From Sphingomonas sp. R647 (lineage in GTDB: Bacteria > Pseudomonadota > Alphaproteobacteria > Sphingomonadales > Sphingomonadaceae): DNA of 64,000 nt. This document shows positions 36,076-45,601 of this stretch, in pieces (position 1 is the first letter of the stretch; every line of letters starts with the position of its first letter). A program made the translations under genes and the position numbers. The DNA lies in the NCBI RefSeq assembly GCF_020177055.1, contig NZ_JAIQXT010000001.1:62001-126000 (forward strand). Direction: 5' to 3'. Under the pieces are notes generated by a model. The model made no database searches and was not told the origin of the DNA. It saw only the letters and a program-made list of their open reading frames with translations.

Positions 36076-36079
36076 TCCG

Positions 36080-37273
36080 ATGCGGATAGTGCTCCCTCTC
36101 ATCGGGCTGCTGGCCGCGACGCCCGCCACTGGCCAAACCCTCAAGCCTCGGATCGACGCGCGGCTGCGCTACGAACAGGTCGAACAGGACGGTCTGCCTC
36201 TCGACGCACAAGCGGTGACGCTGCGGGTCCGCGCCGGGGTTCAGGGAAGCCTAGGGCCGCTGACCGCGTTGGTCGAGGCGCAGGGCAATCTCGCCATCGT
36301 CGATGACCGCTTCGACGGCCTCTCCGGATCGGCGGCGCGTCCCCTGATCGCCGATCCAGAGACTGTCGCGATCCACCGCGCACAGCTTGCGCTCAAGCTT
36401 CCGGTCGTCACGCTGACCGCGGGGCGCCAGCGGATCACGCTGGATGAAGAGCGCTTTGTCGGCGCAGTCGGGTTCCGCCAGAACGGGCAGAGCTTCGATG
36501 CAGTGCGCGCCGAGGCGACGCCGGTAAAGGGCGTGAAGGCCGATCTCAGCTATGCCTGGAGCGTGCGGACCATCTGGGGAATCGATGGTACAGGAGCGCG
36601 GCAGCGGGCCGTGGGCGGCGACAATGTCTTTGCCAACCTGTCCTGGGCGAGTCCCGTTGGAACGCTGACTGGCTTTGGATACTGGGTCGACCAGGATGAG
36701 GCAGTGGTACAGGGCTATCGGCTGTCGAGCCGGACCTTCGGCGTGCGCCTCGCAGGTGTGCGGATGCTCGGCAAGGCGAAGCTCGCCTATCAGCTGAGCC
36801 ATGCGCGTCAGAACGATAGGGGGCGCAACCCCAATGACTATTCAGCCAGTTATTGGTTGGCGGAGGTGTCGGTGGACCTCAACGGCCCGAAGCTGGGGAT
36901 CGGGTATGAGGTGCTTGGTGCCGACACGGGCGTGGCGCTGACCAGTTTCCAGACTCCGCTCGGCACCAATTTCAAATTTCAGGGCTGGGCCGACAAATAT
37001 CTGGCCACACCGCCCGATGGCGTGCGCGACCTGTATCTGAGCGCGGGCTGGGTCTGGAAGGCGATCGGCCCGGCGAAGGGGGTGACACTGCAAGCCGCGT
37101 GGCACCGCTTCGAAAGCGATCGGCTGACCCGCCATTATGGCGACGAACTCAACCTGGTGGCGTTGGCGAAGCTGGGCAAGACCACTGCATCGGTCCGCTT
37201 CGCAGACTATCGCGCGACCGGTTTTGCCACCGACACGCGCAAATTCTGGCTGCAACTGGACTGGACACTTTGA
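36080..37273 (+). CDS. Outer-membrane beta-barrel, alginate-export-like porin
   Basis: A 397-residue protein with a signal peptide (MRIVLPLIGLLAATPATG-Q). The barrel-type alternation runs throughout, from LRYEQVEQDG to the final FWLQLDWTL ending in Leu after aromatic residues. It resembles the alginate_exp barrel family. Inside a nitrate operon it is probably the outer-membrane channel for nitrate. The stop overlaps the nirB start by one base. Confidence 0.8.
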   Translation: MRIVLPLIGLLAATPATGQTLKPRIDARLRYEQVEQDGLPLDAQAVTLRVRAGVQGSLGPLTALVEAQGNLAIVDDRFDGLSGSAARPLIADPETVAIHRAQLALKLPVVTLTAGRQRITLDEERFVGAVGFRQNGQSFDAVRAEATPVKGVKADLSYAWSVRTIWGIDGTGARQRAVGGDNVFANLSWASPVGTLTGFGYWVDQDEAVVQGYRLSSRTFGVRLAGVRMLGKAKLAYQLSHARQNDRGRNPNDYSASYWLAEVSVDLNGPKLGIGYEVLGADTGVALTSFQTPLGTNFKFQGWADKYLATPPDGVRDLYLSAGWVWKAIGPAKGVTLQAAWHRFESDRLTRHYGDELNLVALAKLGKTTASVRFADYRATGFATDTRKFWLQLDWTL

Positions 37274-39753
37274 TGGAACTGCAACCCGTAACGGCTGCGA
37301 AGGACGACATGCGCGAGCACCTTGTGGTGATCGGCAACGGCATGGCCGGGTGCCGCGCGGTCGAGGAAATCCTGGCGCGCGATCCGACCCGTTATCGCGT
37401 GACGATCTTTGGCGCGGAGCCGCGCGTGAACTACAACCGCATCATGCTCTCGCCCGTACTTGCGGGGGAGAAGGCGTTTGAGGACATCGTCATCAACGGC
37501 GCGGATTGGTACGCCGAACATGGTATCGACCTGATCGCGGGAGACCCGGTGGTCGGCATCGACCGCGCCGCCAAAACCGTGACGTCACGGACGGGGGTGA
37601 CCACCGGCTATGACAAGCTGCTGATCGCCACCGGCTCCGATCCCTTCATCATTCCGGTGCCGGGTCACCAACTGCCAGGCGTGGTCGCGTTTCGCGACAT
37701 GGACGATGTCGGCACGATGCTCGCCGCCGCTGAAAAGGGCGGGAGCGCGGTGGTGATCGGGGGCGGCCTGCTCGGGCTGGAGGCGGCGCATGGCCTGAGC
37801 CTGCGCGGCATGAAGGTGACCGTGCTGCACTTGATGCCGACACTGATGGAGCGGCAGCTCGATGAAGCCGCCGGGTGGCTGCTCAAACAGGCGCTGGAGG
37901 CGCGCGGCCAGACGATCCTGACTGGCGCGGACACCGCCGAGATCGTGGGCGATGGCAAGGTCGAGTGCGTCGTACTCAAGGATGACACGCGGATCGCGGC
38001 CGATCTGGTGGTCATGGCGGTGGGTATCCGCCCCTCAACGGGGCTTGCCCGGGCGGCAGGGCTTGAGATCGGGCGCGGGATCAAGGTCGACGACCATATG
38101 GTCACGTCCGATCCCGATGTGCTCGCGGTCGGCGAGTGCGTCGAGCATGACGGCAACGTCTATGGTCTGGTCGCGCCTTTGTGGGACATGTGCCGCAGCC
38201 TCGCCGACCATATGACCGGTAGCCCGAGCGGCTATCGCGGATCGGTCACCTCGACCAAGCTCAAGGTGTCGGGGATCGACGTCTTCTCGGCGGGGGATTT
38301 CTCCGGCGGGGATGGGTGCGAAGACATCGTGATGCGCGACGCCGCGCGCGGGGTGTACAAGCGCGTGGTGGTCAAGGACGATCGCATCGTCGGCGCGGTG
38401 CTGTATGGCGACACCGCCGACGGCAATTGGTATTTCGGCCTTTTGAAGAAGCAGGAGAGCGTTGCCGATGTCCGCGACCTGCTGATCTTCGGCCAGGCCT
38501 TCGCCCAGGGAGGGGGCGCGGCGGACCCTAAGGCGGCCGTTGCGGCGCTTTCCGATGATGCGGAAATCTGCGGCTGCAACGGCGTGACCAAGGGGCAGGT
38601 GGTATCGTGCATCGCCAAGGGCGCGCATAGCCTCGATACGGTGCGGGCGATCTGCAAGGCGTCGGCGAGCTGCGGGAGCTGCACCGGGCTGGTCGAGACC
38701 GTCCTTGCGCTGACGCTGGGCGATGAAGTGCAGGCCGGTGCCCGCACGATGTGCAAATGCACCAGCTTTGGCCATGACGATGTCCGGCGCGAGATCGTCG
38801 CACAGAACATGCGATCGATACCGGAGGTGATGCAGAAGCTGCACTGGAGCACGCCCGATGGCTGTTCCTCGTGCCGTCCTGCGCTCAACTATTACCTGCT
38901 CTGCGCGCTGCCGGGCGAGTATGTCGACGACCAGCAAAGCCGCTTCGTCAATGAGCGCATGCACGCCAATATCCAGAAGGACGGCACCTATTCGGTCGTC
39001 CCGCGCATGTGGGGCGGCCTGACCAACCCGCGCGAACTGCGCGCGATTGCCGACGTGGTGGAGAAGTACAACGCGCCGATGGTCAAGGTGACCGGCGGCC
39101 AGCGGCTCGACATCTTCGGGATCAGGAAGGAGGATCTGCCCGCGGTCTGGGCCGATCTCAACGCCGCAGGGATGGTCAGCGGCCATGCCTATGGCAAGTC
39201 GCTGCGCACGGTGAAGACGTGCGTCGGCTCCGAATGGTGCCGCTTCGGCACGCAAGATTCGACGGGTCTTGGCGTCAGAATCGAGCGCGCGACCTGGGGG
39301 TCGTGGATGCCGCACAAGTTCAAGATCGCGGTCAGCGGCTGTCCACGCAACTGCGCCGAGGCGACGATCAAGGATTTTGGCGTGGTGTGCGTCGATGGCG
39401 GCTATGAGCTGCACGTCGGGGGCAATGGCGGCATCCGTGTTCGCGCCACCGACCTGTTGTGCAAGGTCGCGACCGAAGCGGATGCGATCGAGCATTGCGC
39501 CGCCTTCATCCAGCTCTACCGCGAGGAAGCGCGCTACCTTGAGCGCACTGCGCCGTGGATCGAGCGGGTGGGGGTCGAGTATGTGCGGTCGCGGCTGCTC
39601 GACGACGACGCCGTCCGCGCCGACCTCGCCGCGCGCTTCTTCCATTCGCAGACTTTCTCGCAGGACGATCCCTGGGCGGCCCGCGCACAGGGCGCGGAAC
39701 GCGAGCATCATGCGCCGATGGCGCGCTTTACCCCGGTTGGAGAGATGGCATGA
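37273..39753 (+). CDS. nirB: Assimilatory nitrite reductase, large subunit
   Basis: An 826-residue protein. The FAD/NAD(P)H domain (about 10-330) starts HLVVIGNGMAGCRAVEEIL. A BFD-like [2Fe-2S] domain with CGCNGVTKGQ and CGSCTGLV follows. The siroheme/4Fe-4S half then carries C-x5-C in TCVGSEWC and C-x3-C in SGCPRNCAEA. It reduces nitrite to ammonium with NAD(P)H. The start is the first Met after the porin stop, and the end overlaps nirD by four bases. The siroheme it needs would be made by the SUMT encoded four kilobases downstream. Confidence 0.93.
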   Translation: MELQPVTAAKDDMREHLVVIGNGMAGCRAVEEILARDPTRYRVTIFGAEPRVNYNRIMLSPVLAGEKAFEDIVINGADWYAEHGIDLIAGDPVVGIDRAAKTVTSRTGVTTGYDKLLIATGSDPFIIPVPGHQLPGVVAFRDMDDVGTMLAAAEKGGSAVVIGGGLLGLEAAHGLSLRGMKVTVLHLMPTLMERQLDEAAGWLLKQALEARGQTILTGADTAEIVGDGKVECVVLKDDTRIAADLVVMAVGIRPSTGLARAAGLEIGRGIKVDDHMVTSDPDVLAVGECVEHDGNVYGLVAPLWDMCRSLADHMTGSPSGYRGSVTSTKLKVSGIDVFSAGDFSGGDGCEDIVMRDAARGVYKRVVVKDDRIVGAVLYGDTADGNWYFGLLKKQESVADVRDLLIFGQAFAQGGGAADPKAAVAALSDDAEICGCNGVTKGQVVSCIAKGAHSLDTVRAICKASASCGSCTGLVETVLALTLGDEVQAGARTMCKCTSFGHDDVRREIVAQNMRSIPEVMQKLHWSTPDGCSSCRPALNYYLLCALPGEYVDDQQSRFVNERMHANIQKDGTYSVVPRMWGGLTNPRELRAIADVVEKYNAPMVKVTGGQRLDIFGIRKEDLPAVWADLNAAGMVSGHAYGKSLRTVKTCVGSEWCRFGTQDSTGLGVRIERATWGSWMPHKFKIAVSGCPRNCAEATIKDFGVVCVDGGYELHVGGNGGIRVRATDLLCKVATEADAIEHCAAFIQLYREEARYLERTAPWIERVGVEYVRSRLLDDDAVRADLAARFFHSQTFSQDDPWAARAQGAEREHHAPMARFTPVGEMA

Positions 39754-40088
39754 TCGGCGAGTGGCTCGATATCGGCTGGCTGAACGAAATCCCCGTGCGC
39801 GGTAGCCGCACGGTGCAGGTCGAGGGCGGCGACGACATCGCGATTTTCCGCACCGGCGAGAACAAGGTGTTCGCTTTGCGTGACCGCTGTCCGCACAAGC
39901 ATGGCCGCTTGTCGCAGGGGATTGTCCATGGCGGCGCGGTGGCCTGCCCGCTGCATAACTGGCGCATCTCGCTCACCACCGGCGAGGCGCTAGGCGAGGA
40001 CAAGGGCTGCACCCCGACGATCCCGGTCAAGATCAGCGCCGGGCGCGTGCTGATCTGTCGCGCCAGCACGCTGAAGGCGGCGGCGTAG
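39750..40088 (+). CDS. nirD: Nitrite reductase small subunit, Rieske-type
   Basis: A 112-residue protein with the Rieske [2Fe-2S] ligands C-x-H (CPHKHG) and C-x2-H (CPLHNW) separated by 17 residues. It is the partner of NirB, overlapping its stop by four bases. Unlike many enterobacterial NirD proteins it keeps all four cluster ligands. Confidence 0.9.
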   Translation: MIGEWLDIGWLNEIPVRGSRTVQVEGGDDIAIFRTGENKVFALRDRCPHKHGRLSQGIVHGGAVACPLHNWRISLTTGEALGEDKGCTPTIPVKISAGRVLICRASTLKAAA

Positions 40089-42680
40089 GTGACTGCGGTC
40101 CGCACCACCTGCGCCTATTGCGGCGTCGGCTGCGGCATTCGCGCGACCGTCACGGGTGAGCGCGCGGTGCGGATCGAGGGCGATCCCGACCATCCCGCCA
40201 ATCGCGGGCGGCTATGTTCAAAGGGCACGCATCTCGGCGAAACCGTCGGTCTGGAGGGACGGCTGCTCCATCCGATGATCGGCCTCAAGCGCGCTAGCTG
40301 GGACAAGGCGCTCAACCTGGTTGCGAAGCGTTTTCGCGACACGATCGCGCGGCATGGGCCGGGCAGCGTCGCCTTCTATGTGTCGGGCCAGTTGCTGACT
40401 GAGGATTATTATGTCGCCAACAAGCTGATGAAGGGCTTCATCGGCACTGCCAACATCGACACCAATTCGCGGCTGTGCATGTCGAGCGCAGTGGCGGGGC
40501 ATAATCGCGCGTTCGGCGAGGATGTTGTCCCGGCCAGCTATGACGATCTCGACGCCGCCGACCTGATCGTTCTGGTGGGGAGCAACACCGCATGGTGCCA
40601 CCCGGTCGTCTATCAGCGCATCCGCGCGCGGTGCGAGGCGGGTGCGAAGCTGGTGGTGATCGATCCCCGCCGTACCGAGACCGCGGAGGAGGCCGATCTG
40701 CATCTGCCCATCCGCCCGGGCAGCGACGTCGCGTTGATGAACGGCCTGCTCCACTGGTGCCGCGAGGCGGGTGTGCTGGATGAGGCGTATCTAAACGCGC
40801 ATGTCGCAACGCCCGAGGGATTCTGGGACGAGGTAGGAGAGGGGAGTGACCTGTGGTCGGTGGCGCGCGTCTGTGACGTGGCGCTTGTCGACCTCAGGCG
40901 CTTCTACGAGTTGTTCGCCGCGACACCGCGCACCGTGACGCTGTTCAGCCAGGGCGTGAACCAGGCGCTGAGCGGTACCGATCAGGTCAATGCGATCACC
41001 AACGTCCACCTCGCCACCGGCCGGATCGGCAAGCCGGGCGCGGCACCGTTTTCGATCACCGGGCAACCGAATGCGATGGGCGGACGCGAGGTCGGCGGGC
41101 TTGCCTCCGCGCTTGCCGCACATATGGATTTCGCCCCGGAGAACCGCGACCTCGTCCAGCGCTTCTGGGCCTCGCCGACGATAGCGGAAAAGCCGGGGCT
41201 GAAGGCGGTCGACCTGTTCCGGTCGATCGGCGAAGGGCGGATCAAGGCGCTGTGGATCATGGCGACCAATCCGGCGGTTTCGATGCCCGACGCGGGGCGG
41301 GTGCGCGAAGCACTCGCCGCCTGTCCCTTCGTCGTGGTCAGCGACGTCATGGAGCGGACCGACAGCGCCGATTATGCCCATGTCCGCCTGCCCGCCGCCG
41401 CCTGGGGCGAGAAGGACGGGACGGTCACCAACAGCGACCGCACGATCAGTCGCCAGCGCGCGCTCTTCCCGCTGCCCGGTGAGGCCAAGCCCGACTGGTG
41501 GATCGTCAAAGAGGTCGCGCGGCGCATGGGATGGAAGACCGCCTTTGCCTATGACCGCCCGGCCGAAATCTGGCGCGAGCATTGTCGGCTGTCGACCTAT
41601 GGCAATGACGGCAAGCGGTTGTTCGCGCTGCCGGATGGCGGGGCGGGAGGCAATGCCGCCTATGACGCGATGAGCCCGTTCCGCTGGGGCGGGACGCCGT
41701 TTGCCGATGGCCGCTATTCTACCGCCGACGGGCGCGCGCGGCTGGTGAGCGTGACGCAAAAGCCGCTGGGCGCGCCCCTGCGCGACTGGCCGATGAGGCT
41801 CAACACCGGGCGCTATCGCGACCAGTGGCACAGCATGACGCGCACCGGCCTGTCGCCAAAGCTGGCACGGCACCGCGAGGAGCCGCTGGTTGAGGTGCAT
41901 CCCGACGATGCCGCCGAACTGGGCCTCGCCGACGGCGGCCTCGCTCGGGTGGCGACGCCGCAGGGGGACAGCATCTTCCGCGTCGCCCTGACCGATGCGC
42001 AGCGGCGCGGTGAACTGTTCACCCCGATTCATTGGACCGATCGGACCTCCACCGGCGGACGCACCGGGCTGCTCCCGCGCCCGCTGACCGATCCGCATTC
42101 GGGTCAGCCGGGGTTCAAGGCGACTCCGGCGAAGATTGAGCCCGTCGCGACCCAATGGCGCGGGTTCCTGATCCTGTCAGGTGACCTGATGGCACCGCCG
42201 CGCTGCCTATGGGCGACGCGGGTGGCGGTGCCGCAGGGCAGTCTGTGGGAACTCGCGGGCAATGGCGATGCTGCACGGATCGAGGCGCTGCTGCCACGCG
42301 GCGAGCGGGTCGAGGCGATCGATGCCGCGCGCGGCACGCGGCGGATTGCCGTGCTCGATCATGGAAAGCTGGCGGCGGTGCTGTTCGTAACCCGCAGCGG
42401 CGAACTGCCGTCGCGCGACTGGCTGATCGGGCAGCTGGTGGAGGAACGCGCCGCATCGACCCTGCTCGCCGGGCGTGCGCCGGGGGCGCAGCCCGATCGC
42501 GGTGCGGTAATCTGCGCGTGTTTCGATGTCGGGCTCAACACCATCATCGCGGCGATCCGCGACCGCCAGCTTGCCGATGTCGCCGCAATCGGCGGCGCGC
42601 TGCAGGCCGGCACCAATTGCGGATCGTGCCGGCCGGCACTCGCCCGTATCCTTTCGGAGGTGACGTCCGATGCCGCATGA
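40089..42680 (+). CDS. nasA: Assimilatory nitrate reductase, catalytic subunit
   Basis: An 863-residue molybdopterin oxidoreductase starting at GTG directly after nirD. The N-terminal 4Fe-4S motif is TTCAYCGVGC followed by RGRLCSKG. The Mo-bis-MGD domains include GSVAFYVSGQLLTEDYYVAN, CMSSAVAGHNRAFGED and the C-terminal binding domain with MRLNTGRYRDQWHSMTRTG. A BFD-like [2Fe-2S] domain (CACFDVGLNT and NCGSCRPALA) is fused at the C-terminus, as in NasA forms that take electrons from a partner flavoprotein. It reduces nitrate to nitrite in the cytoplasm. The stop overlaps the next gene by 11 bases. Confidence 0.92.
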   Translation: MTAVRTTCAYCGVGCGIRATVTGERAVRIEGDPDHPANRGRLCSKGTHLGETVGLEGRLLHPMIGLKRASWDKALNLVAKRFRDTIARHGPGSVAFYVSGQLLTEDYYVANKLMKGFIGTANIDTNSRLCMSSAVAGHNRAFGEDVVPASYDDLDAADLIVLVGSNTAWCHPVVYQRIRARCEAGAKLVVIDPRRTETAEEADLHLPIRPGSDVALMNGLLHWCREAGVLDEAYLNAHVATPEGFWDEVGEGSDLWSVARVCDVALVDLRRFYELFAATPRTVTLFSQGVNQALSGTDQVNAITNVHLATGRIGKPGAAPFSITGQPNAMGGREVGGLASALAAHMDFAPENRDLVQRFWASPTIAEKPGLKAVDLFRSIGEGRIKALWIMATNPAVSMPDAGRVREALAACPFVVVSDVMERTDSADYAHVRLPAAAWGEKDGTVTNSDRTISRQRALFPLPGEAKPDWWIVKEVARRMGWKTAFAYDRPAEIWREHCRLSTYGNDGKRLFALPDGGAGGNAAYDAMSPFRWGGTPFADGRYSTADGRARLVSVTQKPLGAPLRDWPMRLNTGRYRDQWHSMTRTGLSPKLARHREEPLVEVHPDDAAELGLADGGLARVATPQGDSIFRVALTDAQRRGELFTPIHWTDRTSTGGRTGLLPRPLTDPHSGQPGFKATPAKIEPVATQWRGFLILSGDLMAPPRCLWATRVAVPQGSLWELAGNGDAARIEALLPRGERVEAIDAARGTRRIAVLDHGKLAAVLFVTRSGELPSRDWLIGQLVEERAASTLLAGRAPGAQPDRGAVICACFDVGLNTIIAAIRDRQLADVAAIGGALQAGTNCGSCRPALARILSEVTSDAA

Positions 42681-43452
42681 AGACTTTCCCGCAGGCAGCG
42701 TATGGCTGGTCGGCGCCGGGCCGGGCGATCCCGACCTGCTGACGCGCAAAGCGGTGCGGCTGATCGAAGCGGCCGACATCGTTTATCATGACGCATTGGT
42801 CGGACAGGGCGTTCTTGACCTCATCCCTGTCGGTGTAGAACGCGTCAGTGTCGGTAAGCGCGCCGGGCGGCATTCGAAGGATCAGGGCAGCATCGATGCG
42901 CTGCTGGTCGCCGCCGCGCGCGCCGGGCGGCGCGTGGTGCGGCTGAAGGGTGGCGATCCGTCGCTTTTCGGACGCTCGGCCGAGGAAATGACCGCGCTGC
43001 GCGAGGCAGCGTGCATCGTGCAGGTCTGCCCCGGCGTAACAGCGGCAAGCGCTGCCGCAGCGTCGGCGGGGGTGTCGCTATCGCTGCGCGGTCTTGCGCG
43101 CGAGGTGCGGTTCGTGACCGCGCACAGCCGCAACGGCGCGGCGCTCGACCTCGACTGGGCCTCGCTTGCCACCCCCGGCGCGACGCTCGCTTTCTATATG
43201 GGCCGTGGCGCGGCGGGGGAGATTGCACGACGGCTGATCGCAGCGGGTGTCGACCGCGCGACCCCAGTTCTGATTGCATGCAATGTCAGCTTGGGAACTG
43301 AAAAACGGCTCTCGACACGCCTTGACCTGCTGGACATCGCAACTCGCGCCTTCGCCGAGGACGCGCCCACGTTGATCCTGATCGGGGAAGCGGTACGGAT
43401 CGACGATGCGGCACGGGTCAATGCCGCATGTGGGACCGTGATGCATGGGTAA
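42670..43452 (+). CDS. cobA: Uroporphyrinogen-III C-methyltransferase (SUMT)
   Basis: A 260-residue protein with the SUMT signatures: VWLVGAGPGDPDLLTRKAVR at the start, VVRLKGGDPSLFGRSAEEM, and CPGVTAASAAAASAGVSLS. It makes precorrin-2 for siroheme. Its place inside the nitrate operon fits supply of siroheme to NirB. The fused CysG dehydrogenase/chelatase domain is absent, so that step must be encoded elsewhere. Confidence 0.92.
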   Translation: MPHEDFPAGSVWLVGAGPGDPDLLTRKAVRLIEAADIVYHDALVGQGVLDLIPVGVERVSVGKRAGRHSKDQGSIDALLVAAARAGRRVVRLKGGDPSLFGRSAEEMTALREAACIVQVCPGVTAASAAAASAGVSLSLRGLAREVRFVTAHSRNGAALDLDWASLATPGATLAFYMGRGAAGEIARRLIAAGVDRATPVLIACNVSLGTEKRLSTRLDLLDIATRAFAEDAPTLILIGEAVRIDDAARVNAACGTVMHG

Positions 43453-44680
43453 GTCCGAGCCAATTGCCGCTTTCACCGAACCTTGTGCCGCGACGATGGA
43501 TCACGACGCGGCGCAGGCCATCCTCGCTTTGCACGCTCTCCCGCTCGGCGACGAGGAGATTGCACTTGCGTCGGCGGCCGGCCGCGTTCTCGCAGAACCG
43601 GTGATTGCGCGGATCGACTCGCCCCGGCGCGATTGCGCGGCGATGGATGGCTATGCGGTGCGAAGTGTCGACCTTGATGGCGCGCCGCTTCGGATTGTGG
43701 GTACGTGCTGCGCCGGTGCGTGCGATGCCGGATCGGTCGCGGCGGGCGAGTCGATGCGGGTGATGACAGGCGCGCCGATACCGAGTGGCGCTGATCGGGT
43801 CATCGTCGCCGAGCGGAGCGAACGGCAAGGCGACCATGTCCTTCTCCATCCGTCTCCCGGTGAGCGCGCGCATGTCCGCTTGCGCGGGAGCGACTTTCAA
43901 GCTGGGGCGACGTTGCTGCCACGTGGCGCGCTGCTGGATCCTTTCGCGCTGGTCACCGCGGCTGCCGCCGATGTCGCAGTGGTGCGGGTATGGCGAATGC
44001 CTCGGGTCCTCATCCTCGCAACCGGGGATGAGATCGTCGAACCGGGGACAGCGATCGGCAATGCGCAGGCCATTCCCGACAGCCTGTCGATCGCGCTTTG
44101 CGCTTTCGCGCGCGAATGGGCCGGTGGCGACGTTTCAGCGCGGCGTGTCGCCGATGACCCGTCTGCGATCCGCGCCGCCGCGCGGGAGGCGCTCGCCAAG
44201 GCTGATCTGCTGGTCATCGCTGGCGGTGCTTCGCGCGGGGACCGAGATCACTGCCGCGCCGCATTGACCGCGATGGGATTGGAAATCGCATTTGCCGACC
44301 TGGCGATCAAGCCGGGCAAGCCGGTCTGGTTCGGGCGTCTCGGCGGACTTGCGGTGATGGGCCTTCCCGGCAACCCGACGGCAGCGCTGACTGTCGCCCG
44401 CCTGTTCCTTGCACCATTGCTCGCCGGTCTCAGCGGGCGCCCCCCTGCAAGCGCGTTGGACTGGCGCACCGCAGCGCTTGTGGACGCGGTCCCGGCCAAC
44501 GGTTCGCGTGAAGCCTTTCTCTGCGCAGCCGAGGAAGGCGAGCGAGTCCGCTTGCTCGACCGCCAATCGGCGTCGGGACAGGCGCTGCTTGCACGTACCC
44601 GGTTTCTCGTCCGCCGCCGGGCCAACGCCCCGGCACTCCCCGCAGGAGCGCCGGTCCCCGCTCTTGCGCTTGGCCATTGA
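43445..44680 (+). CDS. moeA: Molybdopterin molybdenumtransferase
   Basis: A 411-residue protein of usual MoeA length. It has the N-terminal RDCAAMDGYAVRSVD, the PSGADRVIVAE strand of domain II, and the MoCF-binding region VLILATGDEIVEPG with DLLVIAGGASRGDRD. A C-terminal small domain completes it. It inserts molybdate into molybdopterin for the nitrate reductase. The start overlaps the SUMT gene by eight bases. The next gene, mobA, begins immediately after it. Confidence 0.92.
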   Translation: MGKSEPIAAFTEPCAATMDHDAAQAILALHALPLGDEEIALASAAGRVLAEPVIARIDSPRRDCAAMDGYAVRSVDLDGAPLRIVGTCCAGACDAGSVAAGESMRVMTGAPIPSGADRVIVAERSERQGDHVLLHPSPGERAHVRLRGSDFQAGATLLPRGALLDPFALVTAAAADVAVVRVWRMPRVLILATGDEIVEPGTAIGNAQAIPDSLSIALCAFAREWAGGDVSARRVADDPSAIRAAAREALAKADLLVIAGGASRGDRDHCRAALTAMGLEIAFADLAIKPGKPVWFGRLGGLAVMGLPGNPTAALTVARLFLAPLLAGLSGRPPASALDWRTAALVDAVPANGSREAFLCAAEEGERVRLLDRQSASGQALLARTRFLVRRRANAPALPAGAPVPALALGH

Positions 44681-44681
44681 G

Positions 44682-45271
44682 ATGCGGCTGCTGGGGGCCC
44701 TCATCGCTGGTGGCGCCTCACGACGCTTCGGAAGCGATAAAGCGCTGGCGACGATCGGCGGCGTCAGCCTGATCGACCATCCGCGCGGCGTACTCGAAGC
44801 TCAGGTGGATGATCTGGTTCTTTGTGGCCGCCCATCGAATCGGATGCGCTGGATCTCCGATCGCCCTGCGCCTGGGCTCGGGCCGCTGGGCGGGCTCAAC
44901 GCCGCGCTGGCTGACGCGCGCGCGCGCGGGGATACGACGCGGTTGTGACGGTACCCGTCGACGTATTTCCGCTCCCGCTGGATCTTGTCGGTTGTCTTGG
45001 CTTATCCGGCCCCTGCGTGTTTGCCACCCAGCATCTGATTGGCCTCTGGCCCGCCGATCTTGGTCCACGGCTGGATCTGCACATCAAATCCGGCTGCCGT
45101 TCACTGCGGTCCTGGATCGGGGCGACCGATGCGAGAATAGTGGACGATGCGGGTCTGGGCCTCTCCAACATCAACACCCGCGCCGACCTTGCGGCTATGC
45201 TTGCCTTGAGTGGCCTATCGAAATCGGCCTCGTCGAATGGACTGCCAACACTGGAACGGGCCTCGGCTTAA
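44682..45271 (+). pseudogene. mobA: MobA-like molybdopterin guanylyltransferase, frameshifted
   Basis: The first 88 codons give a standard start (GALIAGGASRRFGSDKALA) and LGPLGGLNAALADARARG, then run into a stop at 44946. From about 44933 another frame continues with YDAVVTVPVDVFPLPLDLVG to NTRADLAAMLALSG and a stop at 45271. Together this would be a normal protein of about 195 residues. The break lies at a CG-dinucleotide tract (44915-44928, seven units) plus a G run. Removing one CG unit restores the frame exactly. It may be a true mutation, slippage variation or a sequencing error. The product would attach GMP to molybdopterin for the bis-MGD of NasA. Confidence 0.85.
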
Positions 45272-45281
45272 GCCGAGGCCC
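45258..45281. terminator. 24-base perfect palindrome at the end of mobA
   Basis: GGGCCTCGGCTT (45258-45269) is followed at once by its exact complement AAGCCGAGGCCC (45270-45281), overlapping the mobA stop codon. It stands between two convergent genes and would work as a bidirectional terminator, though the following T stretch is weak. Confidence 0.6.
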
Positions 45282-45286
45282 GAGTG

Positions 45287-45355
45287 TCATTTGCCTTTGT
45301 CTCTTTCTTTGGCGCAGCAGGGGCAGTCCTTATCGCAGCAGTCGCTCATGTTCAT
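45287..45355 (-). CDS. Tiny cysteine-rich peptide, 22 aa
   Basis: The reading frame begins MNMSDCCDKDCPCCAKERD and ends in two further Lys. GGAGG stands seven bases before the ATG, a stronger ribosome site than most genes here have. Five of 22 residues are Cys, in CC and CPCC pairs, with Asp and Lys around them; this suggests a metal-binding peptide. It borders the copper island and ends opposite the mobA terminator. I know of no family. The frame is also open upstream of this Met, without another good start. Confidence 0.5.
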   Translation of the reverse strand: MNMSDCCDKDCPCCAKERDKGK

Positions 45356-45601
45356 CGCTGACCTCCAATTTGGAGGGGAGAGAATACCATCCTCGCCCAT
45401 ATCGACAAGCCTGCTCTCGCTGGTAGCGACGGGGCCAAGTTGCAAAACAGCGATCGGGTTTTTGGGCTTGCCGATTGGGAGACCGCGTGAGCTGAAGGAT
45501 AGGAAGCTGTCGATCAGCGCGAAGGACGAACCGCTGAGCGTTGCGCCCGATGAGGGACAAGTTGGGAGTTTGCGTATTACAGTGCCAGTATAGGGGGACT
45601 C
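45356..45601. other. Spacer, unclear coding
   Basis: A plus-strand frame ending at 45593, possibly from ATG 45348, reads SISAKDEPLSVAPDEGQVGS before VPV and a stop, just eight bases before the next start. It could be a short protein overlapping the tiny cysteine-rich gene or a remnant. No family is recognised. Confidence 0.3.

Noticed and set aside
38035..42155. Two long minus-strand frames opposite nirB and nasA
   Set aside because: Both mirror well-conserved genes and lack ribosome sites and recognisable domains.
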